From: Roseovarius sp.
GTDB taxonomy: Bacteria > Pseudomonadota > Alphaproteobacteria > Rhodobacterales > Rhodobacteraceae
Assembly (NCBI RefSeq): GCF_027019125.1
Contig: NZ_JALUXE010000014.1
Location: 62,001 to 126,000 of the forward strand
DNA: 64,000 bases
Direction: 5' to 3'
The notes under the pieces are model-generated. The model saw only the letters and a program-made list of their open reading frames with translations, had not been told where the DNA came from and made no database searches. The first letter of the stretch is position 1; every line of letters starts with the position of its first letter. Position numbers and translations under genes: made by a program. Shown here piece by piece: positions 31,898 through 41,245 of this stretch.

Positions 31898-32926
31898 TCA
31901 CTTGCCGAAAAGATCGCTCTGCCCTTTCGGCCCCGGTGCCGCCAGCCCCAGATGCGCCCAGCCGCCCTGCGCCAGCATCCGCCCGCGCGGCGTGCGTTGG
32001 ATCAGCCCCTGTTGCAGCAGAAACGGCTCGATCACCTCTTCCAGCGCATCGCGGCTCTCGCTCAGCGCCGCACTGATAGTCTCGATCCCGACCGGCCCGC
32101 CCTGATACGCCTCGGCAATGAGGCGCAGATAGCGCCGGTCGGCGCCATCCAGCCCCAGATGATCCACACCCAGGCGGGTAAGAGAGGCATCCGCCAGTTC
32201 CCGGCTGATCCGTCCGCCCCCCTCGACCACGGCAAAATCGACCACCCGGCGCAAGAGGCGGCCCGCGATGCGCGGGGTGCCGCGCGCGCGGCGCGCAATC
32301 TCGCGCGCGCCATCAGGGTCGGTGGGGATGTTCAAGAGCTTTGCGTTGCGCGTCACGATCTCGTGCAACTCGTCGATCTCGTAGAATTGCAGCCGGGTGG
32401 GAATACCAAAACGGTCGCGCAGAGGCGTGGTCAAAAGACCCAGACGCGTCGTCGCCCCCACCAGTGTGAAAGGCTGCAACTCGATCCGCACGGTGCGCGC
32501 CGCAGGCCCCTCGCCGATCACCAGATCCAGCTCGAAATCCTCCATCGCGGGATAGAGCACCTCTTCCACCGCCGGGTTGAGGCGATGGATTTCGTCGATG
32601 AAGAGCACATCATTGCGCTCAAGATTGGTGAGGATCGCCGCGAGATCCCCAGCCTTGGCCAGCACGGGACCAGAGGTCATGCGAAACCCCACCCCCAATT
32701 CGCGCGCCATGATCTGCGCCAGCGTGGTCTTGCCCAGACCGGGGGGGCCGTGAAAGAGCGTGTGATCCATCGCATCCCCGCGCTGCCGGGCGGACTGGAT
32801 GAATACCGCCAGATTGGCCCGCGCCTCGCGCTGCCCGATGAATTCGGACAGCGCCTGTGGTCGCAGGCTACGGTCCTGATCCTCGGGCAAGGCCGCGCCG
32901 CGCAATGTCGGGTCCGGTTCAGCCAT
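31898..32926 (-). CDS. ruvB: Holliday junction branch-migration ATPase RuvB
   Basis: The 342-residue AAA+ motor has [12 protein letters not shown], Walker [11 protein letters not shown], Walker [12 protein letters not shown], sensor 1 [12 protein letters not shown] and the C-terminal winged helix ([17 protein letters not shown]). It drives branch migration with RuvA. It follows ruvA after three bases, last in ruvC-ruvA-ruvB. Confidence 0.97.
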   Translation of the reverse strand: MAEPDPTLRGAALPEDQDRSLRPQALSEFIGQREARANLAVFIQSARQRGDAMDHTLFHGPPGLGKTTLAQIMARELGVGFRMTSGPVLAKAGDLAAILTNLERNDVLFIDEIHRLNPAVEEVLYPAMEDFELDLVIGEGPAARTVRIELQPFTLVGATTRLGLLTTPLRDRFGIPTRLQFYEIDELHEIVTRNAKLLNIPTDPDGAREIARRARGTPRIAGRLLRRVVDFAVVEGGGRISRELADASLTRLGVDHLGLDGADRRYLRLIAEAYQGGPVGIETISAALSESRDALEEVIEPFLLQQGLIQRTPRGRMLAQGGWAHLGLAAPGPKGQSDLFGK

Positions 32927-32929
32927 GCT

Positions 32930-33595
32930 TTACCCTTTCGGCGCCAGCCGCCGCAGCGCGGCGCGGATCAGATCAGAGGTTGTGCCCTCGGGCATCTCGC
33001 CCGCCACCTGCGCAACCGCGCCCGCCGCCTCGCCGGGGGAATATCCCAGATTGGTCAGCGCCGACAGGGCTTCGGCCTGTGCGCCGGGACTGGGCGGAAC
33101 GGGGGTGGGTGTGACCACCGCTGCGCTTTCAATCACCTCGCCTGCATCCGGCGCAGGCGGAGCGGCAGGCGATGCCGCCCCCATCGCCATCACCATCGGC
33201 ACCTTGTCTTTCAACTCGTTGACCACGCGCTGCGCGGTCTTGGCCCCGATCCCCTTGGCCGCCGTGACCGAATGCCAATCTCCAATCGCGATCGCGCGCC
33301 CCACGCCCTCTGGCCCAAGCGCCCCCAGAATGGCGAGCGAGGCCTTGGCCCCCACCCCCTGCACGCTCATCAGCAAGCGGTGCCATTCCTTTTCCACCAG
33401 GGTTGGAAAGCCGAAAAGCTGCAAGATATCCTCGCGCACCAGCAAATCCGTGTAGAGCGCGGCCATCCCACCCACGCCCGGCAGCGCCGAAAGCGTCCGC
33501 TCTGAACAATAAACGAGATAGCCCACCCCGCGCACGTCGATCAGCACATGATCCGTGCCGCGATAATCAATCCGCCCGGCGACGCGCCCGATCAT
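32930..33595 (-). CDS. ruvA: Holliday junction DNA-binding protein RuvA
   Basis: The 221-residue protein starts [26 protein letters not shown] (OB domain), has two helix-hairpin-helix segments ([17 protein letters not shown] and [20 protein letters not shown]), an Ala/Pro-rich linker and the C-terminal RuvB-binding domain ([19 protein letters not shown]). The start overlaps the ruvC stop (ATGA), which sets the start at 33595. Confidence 0.97.
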   Translation of the reverse strand: MIGRVAGRIDYRGTDHVLIDVRGVGYLVYCSERTLSALPGVGGMAALYTDLLVREDILQLFGFPTLVEKEWHRLLMSVQGVGAKASLAILGALGPEGVGRAIAIGDWHSVTAAKGIGAKTAQRVVNELKDKVPMVMAMGAASPAAPPAPDAGEVIESAAVVTPTPVPPSPGAQAEALSALTNLGYSPGEAAGAVAQVAGEMPEGTTSDLIRAALRRLAPKG

Positions 33596-34098
33596 GCGCT
33601 GGCCCTCGCCACTGCACGCGCCAGCACATCGCCCGAGCGCGCGTGATGCGCGTGGCAAATCGCAATCGCCAGCGCATCCGCCGCGTCCGGCCCCGCCAGC
33701 ACGACACCGGGCAATTGCACCTTGACCATATGTGCCACCTGCTCCTTGGCGGCATGGCCCACGCCCACCACCGTTTTCTTGACCGTGTTGGGCGAATACT
33801 CGCCCACAGCCAGCCCGTATTGCGCAGGCACCAGCAGGGCAATGCCGCGCGCCTGGCCCAGTTTCAGCGTGCCCGCTCCGTCCTTGTTGACAAAGGTCTG
33901 CTCGACCGCCGCCGCCTGCGGATCAAACCGGTGCAGAATGTCCGTGAGCTGCTCGTAGAGCGACAAGAGCCGCGCGGCGAGGTCCGGACCGCTTGAATGA
34001 CAGATGCCGTTGGCCACATGGCTCAGCCGGCTGCCCTCGACATCGATCACACCCCAGCCGAGGTTACGCAACCCCGGATCAATGCCCAATACCCGCAT
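33592..34098 (-). CDS. ruvC: Holliday junction resolvase RuvC
   Basis: The 168-residue nuclease has the catalytic acids of the RNase H fold: [16 protein letters not shown] with Asp7, [11 protein letters not shown] with its Glu, and [16 protein letters not shown]. It cuts junctions moved by RuvAB. First gene of the ruvCAB unit; the frame stays open upstream to 34221 but homology and the resolvase N-terminus fix the start at 34098. Confidence 0.97.
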   Translation of the reverse strand: MRVLGIDPGLRNLGWGVIDVEGSRLSHVANGICHSSGPDLAARLLSLYEQLTDILHRFDPQAAAVEQTFVNKDGAGTLKLGQARGIALLVPAQYGLAVGEYSPNTVKKTVVGVGHAAKEQVAHMVKVQLPGVVLAGPDAADALAIAICHAHHARSGDVLARAVARASA

Positions 34099-34135
34099 CT
34101 CGCTGCCCTGCCCGTTTTGATTTTTCCCAGCATTA

Positions 34136-34150
34136 GCACGAAACGAGAAC
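34136..34150 (-). promoter_or_regulatory. Candidate LexA (SOS) box upstream of ruvC
   Basis: On the minus strand the site reads GTTCTCGTTTCGTGC, seven of eight matches to the alphaproteobacterial GTTC-N7-GTTC SOS box, 38 bases before the ruvC start. The ruv genes are commonly SOS-controlled, but the one mismatch lowers certainty. Confidence 0.45.
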
Positions 34151-34225
34151 AGACACCAAGCGGAATGCGCGTTCACAAACTGCCTGTTTTGCCATCGCTG
34201 CGTTGCAGAAATGTCGCGCATCCAC

Positions 34226-34255
34226 TTGGCACGCGACCATAGTGAAATCTAAAAT
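34226..34255 (+). promoter_or_regulatory. Candidate promoter of the DUF1127 gene
   Basis: TTGGCA (34226-34231) and TAAAAT (34250-34255), 18 bases apart, each match the vegetative consensus in five of six positions. The 310-base gap between ruvC and the DUF1127 gene is unusually AT-rich from here on. A start near 34262 would give a leader of about 145 bases. Confidence 0.4.
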
Positions 34256-34291
34256 CGTTTAAAAACAATATGCTTAAGCCTTGTTATACCC

Positions 34292-34322
34292 ATGCATAAA
34301 ATGCATAAGAACTATGCAATAA
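34292..34322. repeat. Triple ATGCATAA direct repeat upstream of the DUF1127 gene
   Basis: ATGCATAA occurs at 34292-34299 and 34301-34308, and ATGCAATAA at 34314-34322. The repeats lie in the AT-rich leader before a small DUF1127 gene. They may bind a regulator or shape the leader RNA. The remainder of the gap 34099-34408 holds only the candidate SOS box and promoter. Confidence 0.5.
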
Positions 34323-34408
34323 ACTCGCCTTGCGAGAACGATAGGTGCGGATTACCTGCGGCTCAGAAACAGACACGCTCTGTCCCCTCATTCAATAGGA
34401 ATAAAATC

Positions 34409-34606
34409 ATGGCCGCTCTCGACAGCACCCGCTCTCACGCTTCTCACGCCGGTTTCGGCGCATTCTTTGCCCGCGCTTTCTCGGTTCTCGCCGCTTGGAA
34501 CGAGCGTCGCGCCACCCGCGCCGCCCTGTCGCGTCTTTCGGACCGCGAACTTGACGATATCGGCCTTAGCCGTGGTGACATTGATCTGGTCGCACGCCAG
34601 ATCTGA
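34409..34606 (+). CDS. DUF1127 small Arg-rich protein
   Basis: The 65-residue basic protein ends with the DUF1127 motif (ALSRLSDRELDDIGLSRGDIDLVARQI). Members of this family in alphaproteobacteria act in RNA turnover and in phosphate and carbon adaptation. The start 34409 has TAGGA nine bases before it. It is followed by a strong terminator, so it is made from its own short transcript with a long leader. Confidence 0.9.
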   Translation: MAALDSTRSHASHAGFGAFFARAFSVLAAWNERRATRAALSRLSDRELDDIGLSRGDIDLVARQI

Positions 34607-34630
34607 TCTCGCCATGAGTTTCAAGCAATA

Positions 34631-34664
34631 AACCCGCGCCGGTCTGCACCGCGCGGGTTTTTTC
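34631..34664 (+). terminator. Intrinsic terminator of the DUF1127 transcript
   Basis: AACCCGCGC (34631-34639) pairs with GCGCGGGTT (34651-34659) and is followed by a T-run to 34663. The stem is nine base pairs, 25 bases after the DUF1127 stop. Confidence 0.88.
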
Positions 34665-34684
34665 ATGCGTCAACGGTATAAGGC

Positions 34685-35029
34685 TCAGCGCAGGATCGGG
34701 CGCAGATAGGCCGAGAGCTTCTGGCTGACCGGATCGGATTGCATCACCACAGCCCCTGCCTGTTCGACAATGCTGCCCTGCGCCAATTGCGCCAACCGAT
34801 CCTCATAGAGCGGTGCGCCCAGATGCGCGATGATCACAGCCTTGAAAAACGTAAAGCCCAGAACGAGATACAGAAGCCCACGCAGAGGAAGCCCGCTCTT
34901 GCGGCGCTTGGGGCGGAAAATGATCAGCCCATCCTTGCCGACCTTGCTCGCATATCCCTGCGCCAGTTTCGTGCGCTTGCGATCAATAGAGTTGAGGCGC
35001 GAGTCGAACTCTTGAAATGCGTCACTCAT
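34685..35029 (-). CDS. Hypothetical single-span membrane protein
   Basis: The 114-residue protein starts MSDAFQEFDSRLNSIDRKRTKLAQGY, has a basic stretch (FRPKRRKSGLPL) and one strong hydrophobic segment (GLLYLVLGFTFFKAVIIAHLG, about residues 51-71). It looks inner-membrane anchored with a basic cytosolic N-terminus. I do not recognise a family. It lies 92 bases from prmA on the same strand. Confidence 0.75.
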   Translation of the reverse strand: MSDAFQEFDSRLNSIDRKRTKLAQGYASKVGKDGLIIFRPKRRKSGLPLRGLLYLVLGFTFFKAVIIAHLGAPLYEDRLAQLAQGSIVEQAGAVVMQSDPVSQKLSAYLRPILR

Positions 35030-35121
35030 TTCGAAAAAATCCCGTTATCACGACCCCCACCGCGATGAGGAGAAGATAGGTCCGAAATGTGGCAAAACCA
35101 AGGCAGCGTTCGGGATCAGCC

Positions 35122-36009
35122 CTAATCCTGACGCATTCTATGGTTTTTCGACAGGGTCAGCGTGGTCCAGTCACCAATCTCTTCGCGATGCTCAACACTG
35201 TTTCCAAGCGCGCAATAAACGTCGCGCACCTCGTCGGCCTGTTCGTTCAAAATGCCCGAGAGAATCACCTTGCCCCCCGGCATCAACGCCTCTGTGATAC
35301 CCGGTGCCAGCGCAATCAGCGGGCCTTTGAGGATATTCGCAAAGACCAGATCATAAGGCGCCGAAGCCTTGAGGCGCGGATGCTCCAGCCCTTCGGCCTC
35401 GATACAGTCCACCCGCCCCTCAAGAGCATTGGCCGTCACATTGGCGCTCGCCACTTCGATCGCCACCGCGTCGATGTCGCTGGCCAGCATCACACCGGGC
35501 CAGATCCGCGCCGCCGCCATCGCCAGAACCGCCGTGCCGCATCCCAGGTCCAGCACGGACCGCCCGACAAAGCCCTGACCCGCCAGCCGGTCCAACGCCT
35601 TGAGACAGCCCTGCGTCGTGCCATGGTGCCCGGTGCCAAAGGCCATTGCCGCCTCGATCAACAGCGGCTCGCATTCCTCGGGCACCTTGTCGGCATCATG
35701 GCTGCCATAGACAAAGAACCGCCCCGCCACTACCGGGGTCAGGTCACGCCGCACCTTGGCCACCCAATCCACCTCAGGCAATTCGGAAATGACAAAGGGC
35801 TTGGCCCCATGCGCCTTGGCCAAAAGCGCCAGCGCCACCTCGTCGGGGGCCTCTTCAAAATAAGCGCCAATCTCCCAGAGACCCGATCCATCCTCCATCT
35901 CGAACGATCCGATGCCGGTCGGTTCCGGCTCGAGATGCTCCAACGCTTCGGCCATCGCTTCGGCGTTGGCCTTTTCGGGAAGGGTGGTAAGGGCAGTATA
36001 GGTCGGCAT
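35122..36009 (-). CDS. prmA: Ribosomal protein L11 methyltransferase
   Basis: The 295-residue SAM-dependent enzyme has an N-terminal recognition domain, then FGTGHHGTTQGCLKAL, the SAM motif VLDLGCGTAVLAMAA and the NIL motif DLVFANILKGPLIALA. It trimethylates ribosomal protein L11. AAGGA precedes the start at 36009; a longer reading to 36039 is unsupported. Confidence 0.95.
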   Translation of the reverse strand: MPTYTALTTLPEKANAEAMAEALEHLEPEPTGIGSFEMEDGSGLWEIGAYFEEAPDEVALALLAKAHGAKPFVISELPEVDWVAKVRRDLTPVVAGRFFVYGSHDADKVPEECEPLLIEAAMAFGTGHHGTTQGCLKALDRLAGQGFVGRSVLDLGCGTAVLAMAAARIWPGVMLASDIDAVAIEVASANVTANALEGRVDCIEAEGLEHPRLKASAPYDLVFANILKGPLIALAPGITEALMPGGKVILSGILNEQADEVRDVYCALGNSVEHREEIGDWTTLTLSKNHRMRQD

Positions 36010-36035
36010 TGGTTTTCCTTCTCGGAGGATCGGGA

Positions 36036-37268
36036 TCATTCCGCGGGGGCGGGAAGAAACCGCGCAAAAATCGTCTCATTGCCCGGCTCTGGATGGCGCG
36101 GGATCAGCAGCGCAAGGCAGAACGAGATCCCCGCCATGCCCGCCGCGCCAAAGAACACGGCCGCAGGCGACACCAGCCACAGATACCCCAAGGCCGCAGG
36201 CAGGAACACCGCCGCGATATGGTTAATGGTAAAGGCAACGGCCGCCGTGGGCGCAATATCGCCGGGATCGGCAATCTTCTGGAAGTAGGTCTTGAGCGCC
36301 AAAGCCAGTGAAAACAGGATATGGTCGATCACATAAAGCGTCGCCGCCAGCACGACACCCCAGCCAAAGAAATAGATGCCGCCATAAGCCAGAAACACGA
36401 TCGCCAATCCGGCATATTCAAAGAGCAGCGTGCGCCGCTCGCCAAAATGAAACACCGCTTTGCCCATCAGGGGCGCGAAAATCATGTTGACCACGAGGTT
36501 GATGAGAAAGAGCGCTGTCACCTCATGCACTTCAAAGCCGAATTTCTCGACCATCATGAAGCCCGCAAAGACGATGAAAATCTGCCGCCGCGCCCCGGCC
36601 ATGAATTGCAGCGCATAATAGAGCCAATAGCGCCGCCGCAGCACCATCTTCTTGAGCTGCGGATTGGGGGCCTCGAACCGGGGATAGGCGACCAGGCAGA
36701 ACACCGCGACCAATGCAGTAAAGCCGCCCGACACGAGATAAACGAAATTGTAGCTCAGATCGAACGCCTGCCAGGTCAGCACGATCAGCACATAGGCCAC
36801 CAGCGTCGCCGCCGACCCGCCCGCCATCAACCAGCCCAGCATCTGCGGCGCGCGCAGTTTGTCCAGCCACTGCAATTGCAGCGACTGGTTCACCGTCTCG
36901 TAATAGTGAAAGCCGATGGAGCTGAGCATGGTGATCATCAGAATCCCGCCCAGTGTCGGGAAATGCGCCGTGATTGCGGTCGCCACCCCCAAAAGCAGCA
37001 AGGCAACCAGCGCCAGCACCTGCTCATGCAAGAACATGATCAAGACAATCACCCCGATGGCGAGGAATCCCGGAATTTCCCGCACCGTATGCAACCAGCC
37101 GATGTCAGAGCCGTTGAACCCCGCCACCTCGATCACGAAGTTATTGAGCAGCGCCGACCATGTGGCAAAGGCCACCGGCATGGCGGCAGCCATCAGGAAC
37201 AGCAGCGCGACAGGTCGTCGCCAGAATGGCAGCTCTTGCGCTCTGCCCAAGGGAAATTGCGGTCTCAT
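36036..37268 (-). CDS. Major facilitator superfamily transporter
   Basis: The 410-residue protein has about twelve hydrophobic helices (FLMAAAMPVAFATWSALLNNF near the N-terminus; LFEYAGLAIVFLAYGGIYFFGWG in the second half) and charged loops typical of MFS. A distinct sequence GFHYYETVNQSLQLQWL in the first half may be family specific. Substrate unknown. It lies 26 bases before prmA on the same strand and about 100 bases downstream of priA, with paired hairpins between. Confidence 0.88.
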   Translation of the reverse strand: MRPQFPLGRAQELPFWRRPVALLFLMAAAMPVAFATWSALLNNFVIEVAGFNGSDIGWLHTVREIPGFLAIGVIVLIMFLHEQVLALVALLLLGVATAITAHFPTLGGILMITMLSSIGFHYYETVNQSLQLQWLDKLRAPQMLGWLMAGGSAATLVAYVLIVLTWQAFDLSYNFVYLVSGGFTALVAVFCLVAYPRFEAPNPQLKKMVLRRRYWLYYALQFMAGARRQIFIVFAGFMMVEKFGFEVHEVTALFLINLVVNMIFAPLMGKAVFHFGERRTLLFEYAGLAIVFLAYGGIYFFGWGVVLAATLYVIDHILFSLALALKTYFQKIADPGDIAPTAAVAFTINHIAAVFLPAALGYLWLVSPAAVFFGAAGMAGISFCLALLIPRHPEPGNETIFARFLPAPAE

Positions 37269-37325
37269 GACTTCCCTTTACGCCCAAGTCTCCGCCTTGG
37301 CGAGAGGCTGCGCCATGGTCCAATC

Positions 37326-37368
37326 GAAATCTTGAAAAGATTTCTACCCGCTTTCTTTTCAAGAAAGC
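37326..37368. repeat. Two alternative hairpins between priA and the MFS gene
   Basis: GAAATCTT/AAGATTTC (37326-37344) and GCTTTCTT/AAGAAAGC (37350-37368) are two adjacent eight-base hairpins. CTTGAAAAGA (37331-37340) can instead pair with TCTTTTCAAG (37354-37363), so two small hairpins or one larger one may form. They follow the priA stop on its strand. Confidence 0.6.
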
Positions 37369-37369
37369 G

Positions 37370-39571
37370 TCAATAAAAACTCTGCGGATCAATATCGACT
37401 GTAAGGCGCATCTGTGCGGGCAACTGCACCTGCGCGACCCACTCGGATACCGCCGCCTGCAACGCAGCACCCTTGGGGGCCTTGACCAGCAGCCGCACCC
37501 GGTGCCGCCCCCGGATACGGGCGATCGGTGCCGGGGCCGGGCCAAAGACCTGCGCCCCCACCGCCCGAATGGGCCCATCGCGCCGTGCAAGGGTCTCGCC
37601 CAGATCGAACACCGCCTGCATGTCGGGCGAGCTGAGAATGATTCCCGCCATCCGCCCAAAGGGGGGCACGCCCGCCTGCCTGCGGCCCTCGGCCTCGGCG
37701 CGCCAGAAACCCTCCTCGTCCCCGGCCAGAATGGCGCGGATGACGGGATGCTCTGGCTGAAACGTCTGCAAGAGGGCGCGCCCGGCGCGTTCGGCCCGCC
37801 CGGCGCGCCCCGCCACCTGCCGCATCAATTGAAATGTGCGTTCGGCGGCGCGCAGGTCAGACCCTTGCAAGCCCAGATCGGCATCAATCACCCCAACCAA
37901 GGTGAGCAGCGGAAAATTATGCCCTTTTGCAACCAGTTGCGTGCCGATGATGATGTCCGCCGCCCCTTTGGCAATCTCGACGATCTGCTCTTTCAAGGCC
38001 CGCGCCGAGCCGAACAAATCCGACGACAGCACCGCGATCCGGGCCTGTGGAAAGAGCGCCGCCGCCTCTTCCGCGAGCCGCTCCACCCCCGGGCCGACCG
38101 CCGCCAGTTTGCCCGTCACCCCGCAGGACGGGCAGGCTTCGGGCATGGCAGCGCTCTCGCCGCATTGGTGGCACATCAGCCGCTTTTGGAACCGATGCTC
38201 GACCATCCGCGCATCGCAATGCGGGCATCCGATCTGATGCCCGCAGGCGCGGCAAATGGTGGTCGGCGCATAGCCGCGCCGGTTGAGAAACAAGAGCGCC
38301 TGCTCCCCCGCCGCCACACGCGCATTGACCGCCGCCTGCAACGTGGGCGAAATCCAGCGGTTCGAGGGCAAGGTTTCCGCCCGCATGTCGATCGCCGCCA
38401 GGTCCGGCAACACCGCCTCGCCGAACCGCGCCTTGAGATCCAGCCGCTCGTATTTCCCCGCTTCGGCATTGACCCAGCTCTCAAGGCTTGGCGTGGCCGA
38501 GGCCAGCACCACCCGCGCCCCACACAGGCTTGCCCGCAAGACCGCCATGTCGCGCGCATGATAGAGCGCGCCATCCTCTTGTTTATAGGACGTGTCGTGT
38601 TCCTCATCGACCACGATCAGCGCGAGGTTCTGAAACGGCAGGAACAGCGCCGAGCGTGCGCCCACCACCATTTGCGCCCCCCCCTGCCCGACCATTTTCC
38701 ACACCCGCCGCCGCTCGGTCATGGTGACACCGGAATGCCACTCTGCGGGGCGCGCACCAAACCGCGCTTCGACCCGCATCAGAAACTCTGCCGTCAGCGC
38801 AATCTCGGGCAAGAGGACAAGCGCCTGCCCCCCTTGGCGCAGCGCCTCGGCCACGGCCTCCAGATACACCTCGGTTTTGCCCGACCCGGTCACACCGCGC
38901 AGCAGGGTCGTTCCATAGCCCTGCCCGCGCAGACCCGCGCGCAAGTGCTCCGCCGCCGCCGCCTGATCCTCGGTCAGCGCCTTGGCCGGCAACTCGGGAT
39001 CAAGCCGGGCAAAGGGCGTATCGCGCGGCGTGTTCTCTTCCAGCACGGCCCCCTGCGCCACCAACCCCTTGACCACAGAGGATGTCACCCCTGCCAGATC
39101 GCTCACCTCCCTGAGCGTGAAGCCCAGACCGCCATGATCGCGCAAGACCTCCAGCACACGCGCCCGCGCATCGGTCAGGCGCGCAGGGGCCGAAGCGCCC
39201 AGACGGTAAATCTTCTGCATCGAGGGCGGATCGCTCAGCCCCGGCGCCCGCGTCGCCAGCCGCAGCATCGCGGGCAGCGGTGTCAGTGTATAATCCCCCG
39301 CCCGGCGCAGAAATTCCTGCATCTCGCCGCGCATCGGTGCCACATCGAGCACCCGCCCGATGCTGCGCGCCTTCTTGAGGTCAAATCCACCGCGCCCCGG
39401 CCCCCAGACCACACCCAAGACCCGGCGCGGCCCCAGCGGCACCTCGACAAAGGCACCGGCCATGACCCCGCCCTCGGGGGCCAGATAATCCAGCGGCCCG
39501 TCCAAGGGCTGCGTCGTCAGCACGGCCACCAACGCCCCCTCGTCGTAAAAGTCGGGCAAGGCTTGGGTCAA
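37370..39571 (-). CDS. priA: Primosomal protein N' (replication restart helicase)
   Basis: The 733-residue helicase has an N-terminal DNA 3'-end binding domain ([19 protein letters not shown]), Walker [17 protein letters not shown] in [16 protein letters not shown] and a zinc-binding insertion with [16 protein letters not shown] and CHQCGE..CPSCG. It restarts stalled forks. The start looks like TTG 39571 (AGGAG eight bases upstream; relatives begin with [15 protein letters not shown] sequence); an in-frame reading to 39652 is without support. Confidence 0.95.
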   Translation of the reverse strand: MTQALPDFYDEGALVAVLTTQPLDGPLDYLAPEGGVMAGAFVEVPLGPRRVLGVVWGPGRGGFDLKKARSIGRVLDVAPMRGEMQEFLRRAGDYTLTPLPAMLRLATRAPGLSDPPSMQKIYRLGASAPARLTDARARVLEVLRDHGGLGFTLREVSDLAGVTSSVVKGLVAQGAVLEENTPRDTPFARLDPELPAKALTEDQAAAAEHLRAGLRGQGYGTTLLRGVTGSGKTEVYLEAVAEALRQGGQALVLLPEIALTAEFLMRVEARFGARPAEWHSGVTMTERRRVWKMVGQGGAQMVVGARSALFLPFQNLALIVVDEEHDTSYKQEDGALYHARDMAVLRASLCGARVVLASATPSLESWVNAEAGKYERLDLKARFGEAVLPDLAAIDMRAETLPSNRWISPTLQAAVNARVAAGEQALLFLNRRGYAPTTICRACGHQIGCPHCDARMVEHRFQKRLMCHQCGESAAMPEACPSCGVTGKLAAVGPGVERLAEEAAALFPQARIAVLSSDLFGSARALKEQIVEIAKGAADIIIGTQLVAKGHNFPLLTLVGVIDADLGLQGSDLRAAERTFQLMRQVAGRAGRAERAGRALLQTFQPEHPVIRAILAGDEEGFWRAEAEGRRQAGVPPFGRMAGIILSSPDMQAVFDLGETLARRDGPIRAVGAQVFGPAPAPIARIRGRHRVRLLVKAPKGAALQAAVSEWVAQVQLPAQMRLTVDIDPQSFY

Positions 39572-39663
39572 CGGGCGGCTCCTGTCGCAAGAGGGGTTTC
39601 GGCGGACGCCCCCATGAGGTAAACGCTTCGCCAAGCAAACCCAACCCGCCACAGAGGCCCCCC

Positions 39664-40317
39664 ATGAAATTCTTTGTCGATACTGCTGAAACCGATCAGA
39701 TTGCCGAACTCAATGCCCTCGGCATGGTCGACGGTGTGACCACCAACCCCTCGCTCATCCTGAAGTCAGGCCGCGACATTCTCGAAGTCACCAAAGAGAT
39801 CGCCGAAATGGTCGATGGCCCGGTCAGCGCCGAGGTTGTCGCCCTCAACGCCGACGAGATGATTGCCGAAGGGCGCAAGCTCGCCGCCATCGCGGGCAAT
39901 ATCGCCGTCAAGGTGCCGCTCACATGGGACGGTCTCAAGGCGTGCAAGGTGCTCTCGGGCGAGGGTCACATGGTCAACGTGACGCTCTGCTTTTCCGCCA
40001 ATCAGGCGCTCTTGGCGGCCAAGGCCGGGGCCACGTTCATTTCCCCCTTCATCGGGCGGCTGGATGACATCAACCTCGACGGGATGGAACTCATCGCCGA
40101 CATCCGCACGATCTATGACAATTACGGGTTCGAGACCCAGATCCTCGCGGCCTCGATCCGCACCGTCAACCATGCCTTTCAGGCCGCCCATATCGGCGCC
40201 GACGTGATGACCGCCCCCCCCGCCGTGATCAAGAAAATGGCCGAGCATCCGCTGACCGATCAGGGGCTCAAGACCTTCATGGCCGATTGGGAAAAGACCG
40301 GTCAGAAAATTCTCTGA
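39664..40317 (+). CDS. tal: Transaldolase / fructose-6-phosphate aldolase family protein
   Basis: The 217-residue short transaldolase starts [20 protein letters not shown], has [17 protein letters not shown] and the Schiff-base lysine in [14 protein letters not shown] (Lys83), then [25 protein letters not shown]. Its length matches the TalC/Fsa subfamily. It likely acts in the pentose phosphate pathway. It is divergent from priA and followed by an intrinsic terminator. Confidence 0.93.
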   Translation: MKFFVDTAETDQIAELNALGMVDGVTTNPSLILKSGRDILEVTKEIAEMVDGPVSAEVVALNADEMIAEGRKLAAIAGNIAVKVPLTWDGLKACKVLSGEGHMVNVTLCFSANQALLAAKAGATFISPFIGRLDDINLDGMELIADIRTIYDNYGFETQILAASIRTVNHAFQAAHIGADVMTAPPAVIKKMAEHPLTDQGLKTFMADWEKTGQKIL

Positions 40318-40335
40318 CCAGCCTGGCGCAGATCA

Positions 40336-40360
40336 GGGGCACTCACGGGTGCCCCTTTTT
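40336..40360 (+). terminator. Intrinsic terminator after tal
   Basis: GGGGCAC (40336-40342) pairs with GTGCCCC (40349-40355), followed by TTTTT. It is 18 bases after the tal stop. Confidence 0.88.
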
Positions 40361-40444
40361 CATGGTCGCGCGCACGCGGAGGGGCGCAGCCCCCGCTGAA
40401 TGGCGCGGCCCGGACGCAACGCATTATAGTTAAACGAGGATTTC

Positions 40445-40915
40445 ATGAAACGGTTTGCCCTTGCCCTTCTTGGCACGCTCACTCTCTGCGGGATGGCCCA
40501 AGCCCATAGCGTCAAGAATGACACGATCGAAGTCATCCATCCCCATATCAACGAGCCCTTCGCCGGGGCCAGATCAGCCGCCGCCTATATGGCCATCAGC
40601 AATGAGGGGGCCACCGCGATTCGCCTGATCGGCATAGAGAGCGCCGCGGCGAAAAAGATCACCCTGCACAACACCGAGCATGGCAGCGACGGTGTCGCCC
40701 GGATGCAGCCGGTTGCAGGGATCGAGATTCCGGCAGGCGAGACCGTGGTTCTGGAACCAGGCGGGCTGCATGTGATGCTGATGGGCCTGACCGGCCCGCT
40801 CAAGGAAGGGGATATGGTACCCGCCACCTTCCATTTCGAACCTGCGGGGCCGATTGCGGTCGAGTTCATGATCGACCCGGCGGATGGGGCGGACCATTCC
40901 AAGATGGGTCACTGA
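40445..40915 (+). CDS. Periplasmic copper chaperone PCu(A)C
   Basis: The 156-residue protein has a signal peptide (MKRFALALLGTLTLCGMAQA), then the PCuAC domain: INEPFAGARSAAAYMAISNEG, ITLHNTEHGSDGVARMQPV and PGGLHVMLMGLTGPLKEGD. The H-x-M type copper ligands of the family are in LHNTEH, ARM and LHVMLM. It delivers Cu(I) to cytochrome oxidase or other targets. A His/Met C-terminal tail (HSKMGH) is extra. No SenC or oxidase gene is adjacent. Confidence 0.93.
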   Translation: MKRFALALLGTLTLCGMAQAHSVKNDTIEVIHPHINEPFAGARSAAAYMAISNEGATAIRLIGIESAAAKKITLHNTEHGSDGVARMQPVAGIEIPAGETVVLEPGGLHVMLMGLTGPLKEGDMVPATFHFEPAGPIAVEFMIDPADGADHSKMGH

Positions 40916-40947
40916 CCCCCCCTGTTGGGCACCAGCACTTTTCCTCC

Positions 40948-41042
40948 GATCAGGCTTCTGTCGCCCCGGCCCCGAGGCGGCGCTTCTGATCTGCATCGGC
41001 GAGGTTCCGGGTCAAGCCCGGGGCGGTTTTGATTGGGCGCGA
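40948..41042. repeat. Dispersed palindromic repeat of about 100 bases, copy 2
   Basis: The blocks GATCAGGCTTCTGTCGCC, CCGGCCCCGAGG, TTCCGGGTCAAGCCCGGGGC and GTTTTGATTGGGCGCG occur in the same order as copy 1. It ends next to the low-GC segment that contains the ImmA/IrrE gene. Confidence 0.72.
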
Positions 41043-41055
41043 CACGTCCCTGACG

Positions 41056-41081
41056 AAAAAGAGGGGGCACAGGGCCCCCTC
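41056..41081 (-). terminator. Intrinsic terminator on the minus strand
   Basis: Read on the minus strand, GAGGGGGC and GCCCCCTC form an eight-base stem with a five-base loop, followed by TTTTT (41060-41056). It lies 165 bases past the ImmA/IrrE stop and would end the nrdJ-peptidase transcript. Confidence 0.75.
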
Positions 41082-41245
41082 AAGTCTCGCGGATCGGGTG
41101 TCATTCACTGCCCGACTGTGGTTGTTGCCTGCTTCCGATCCGCGTCCGGGGCGAGCGCACCCGCCCCGTGTAAGTAAAGGCAAACACAAGAAACTTTATC
41201 TTGCGACACCTAATCTTAAAGCACTCTAGCGAAGACCCTTTACTT

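Noticed and set aside
31808..33505. 565-codon plus-strand open frame
   Set aside because: Antisense to ruvB and ruvA, which have all family motifs.
37502..39622. 706-codon plus-strand open frame
   Set aside because: Antisense to priA, whose helicase and zinc motifs are clear.
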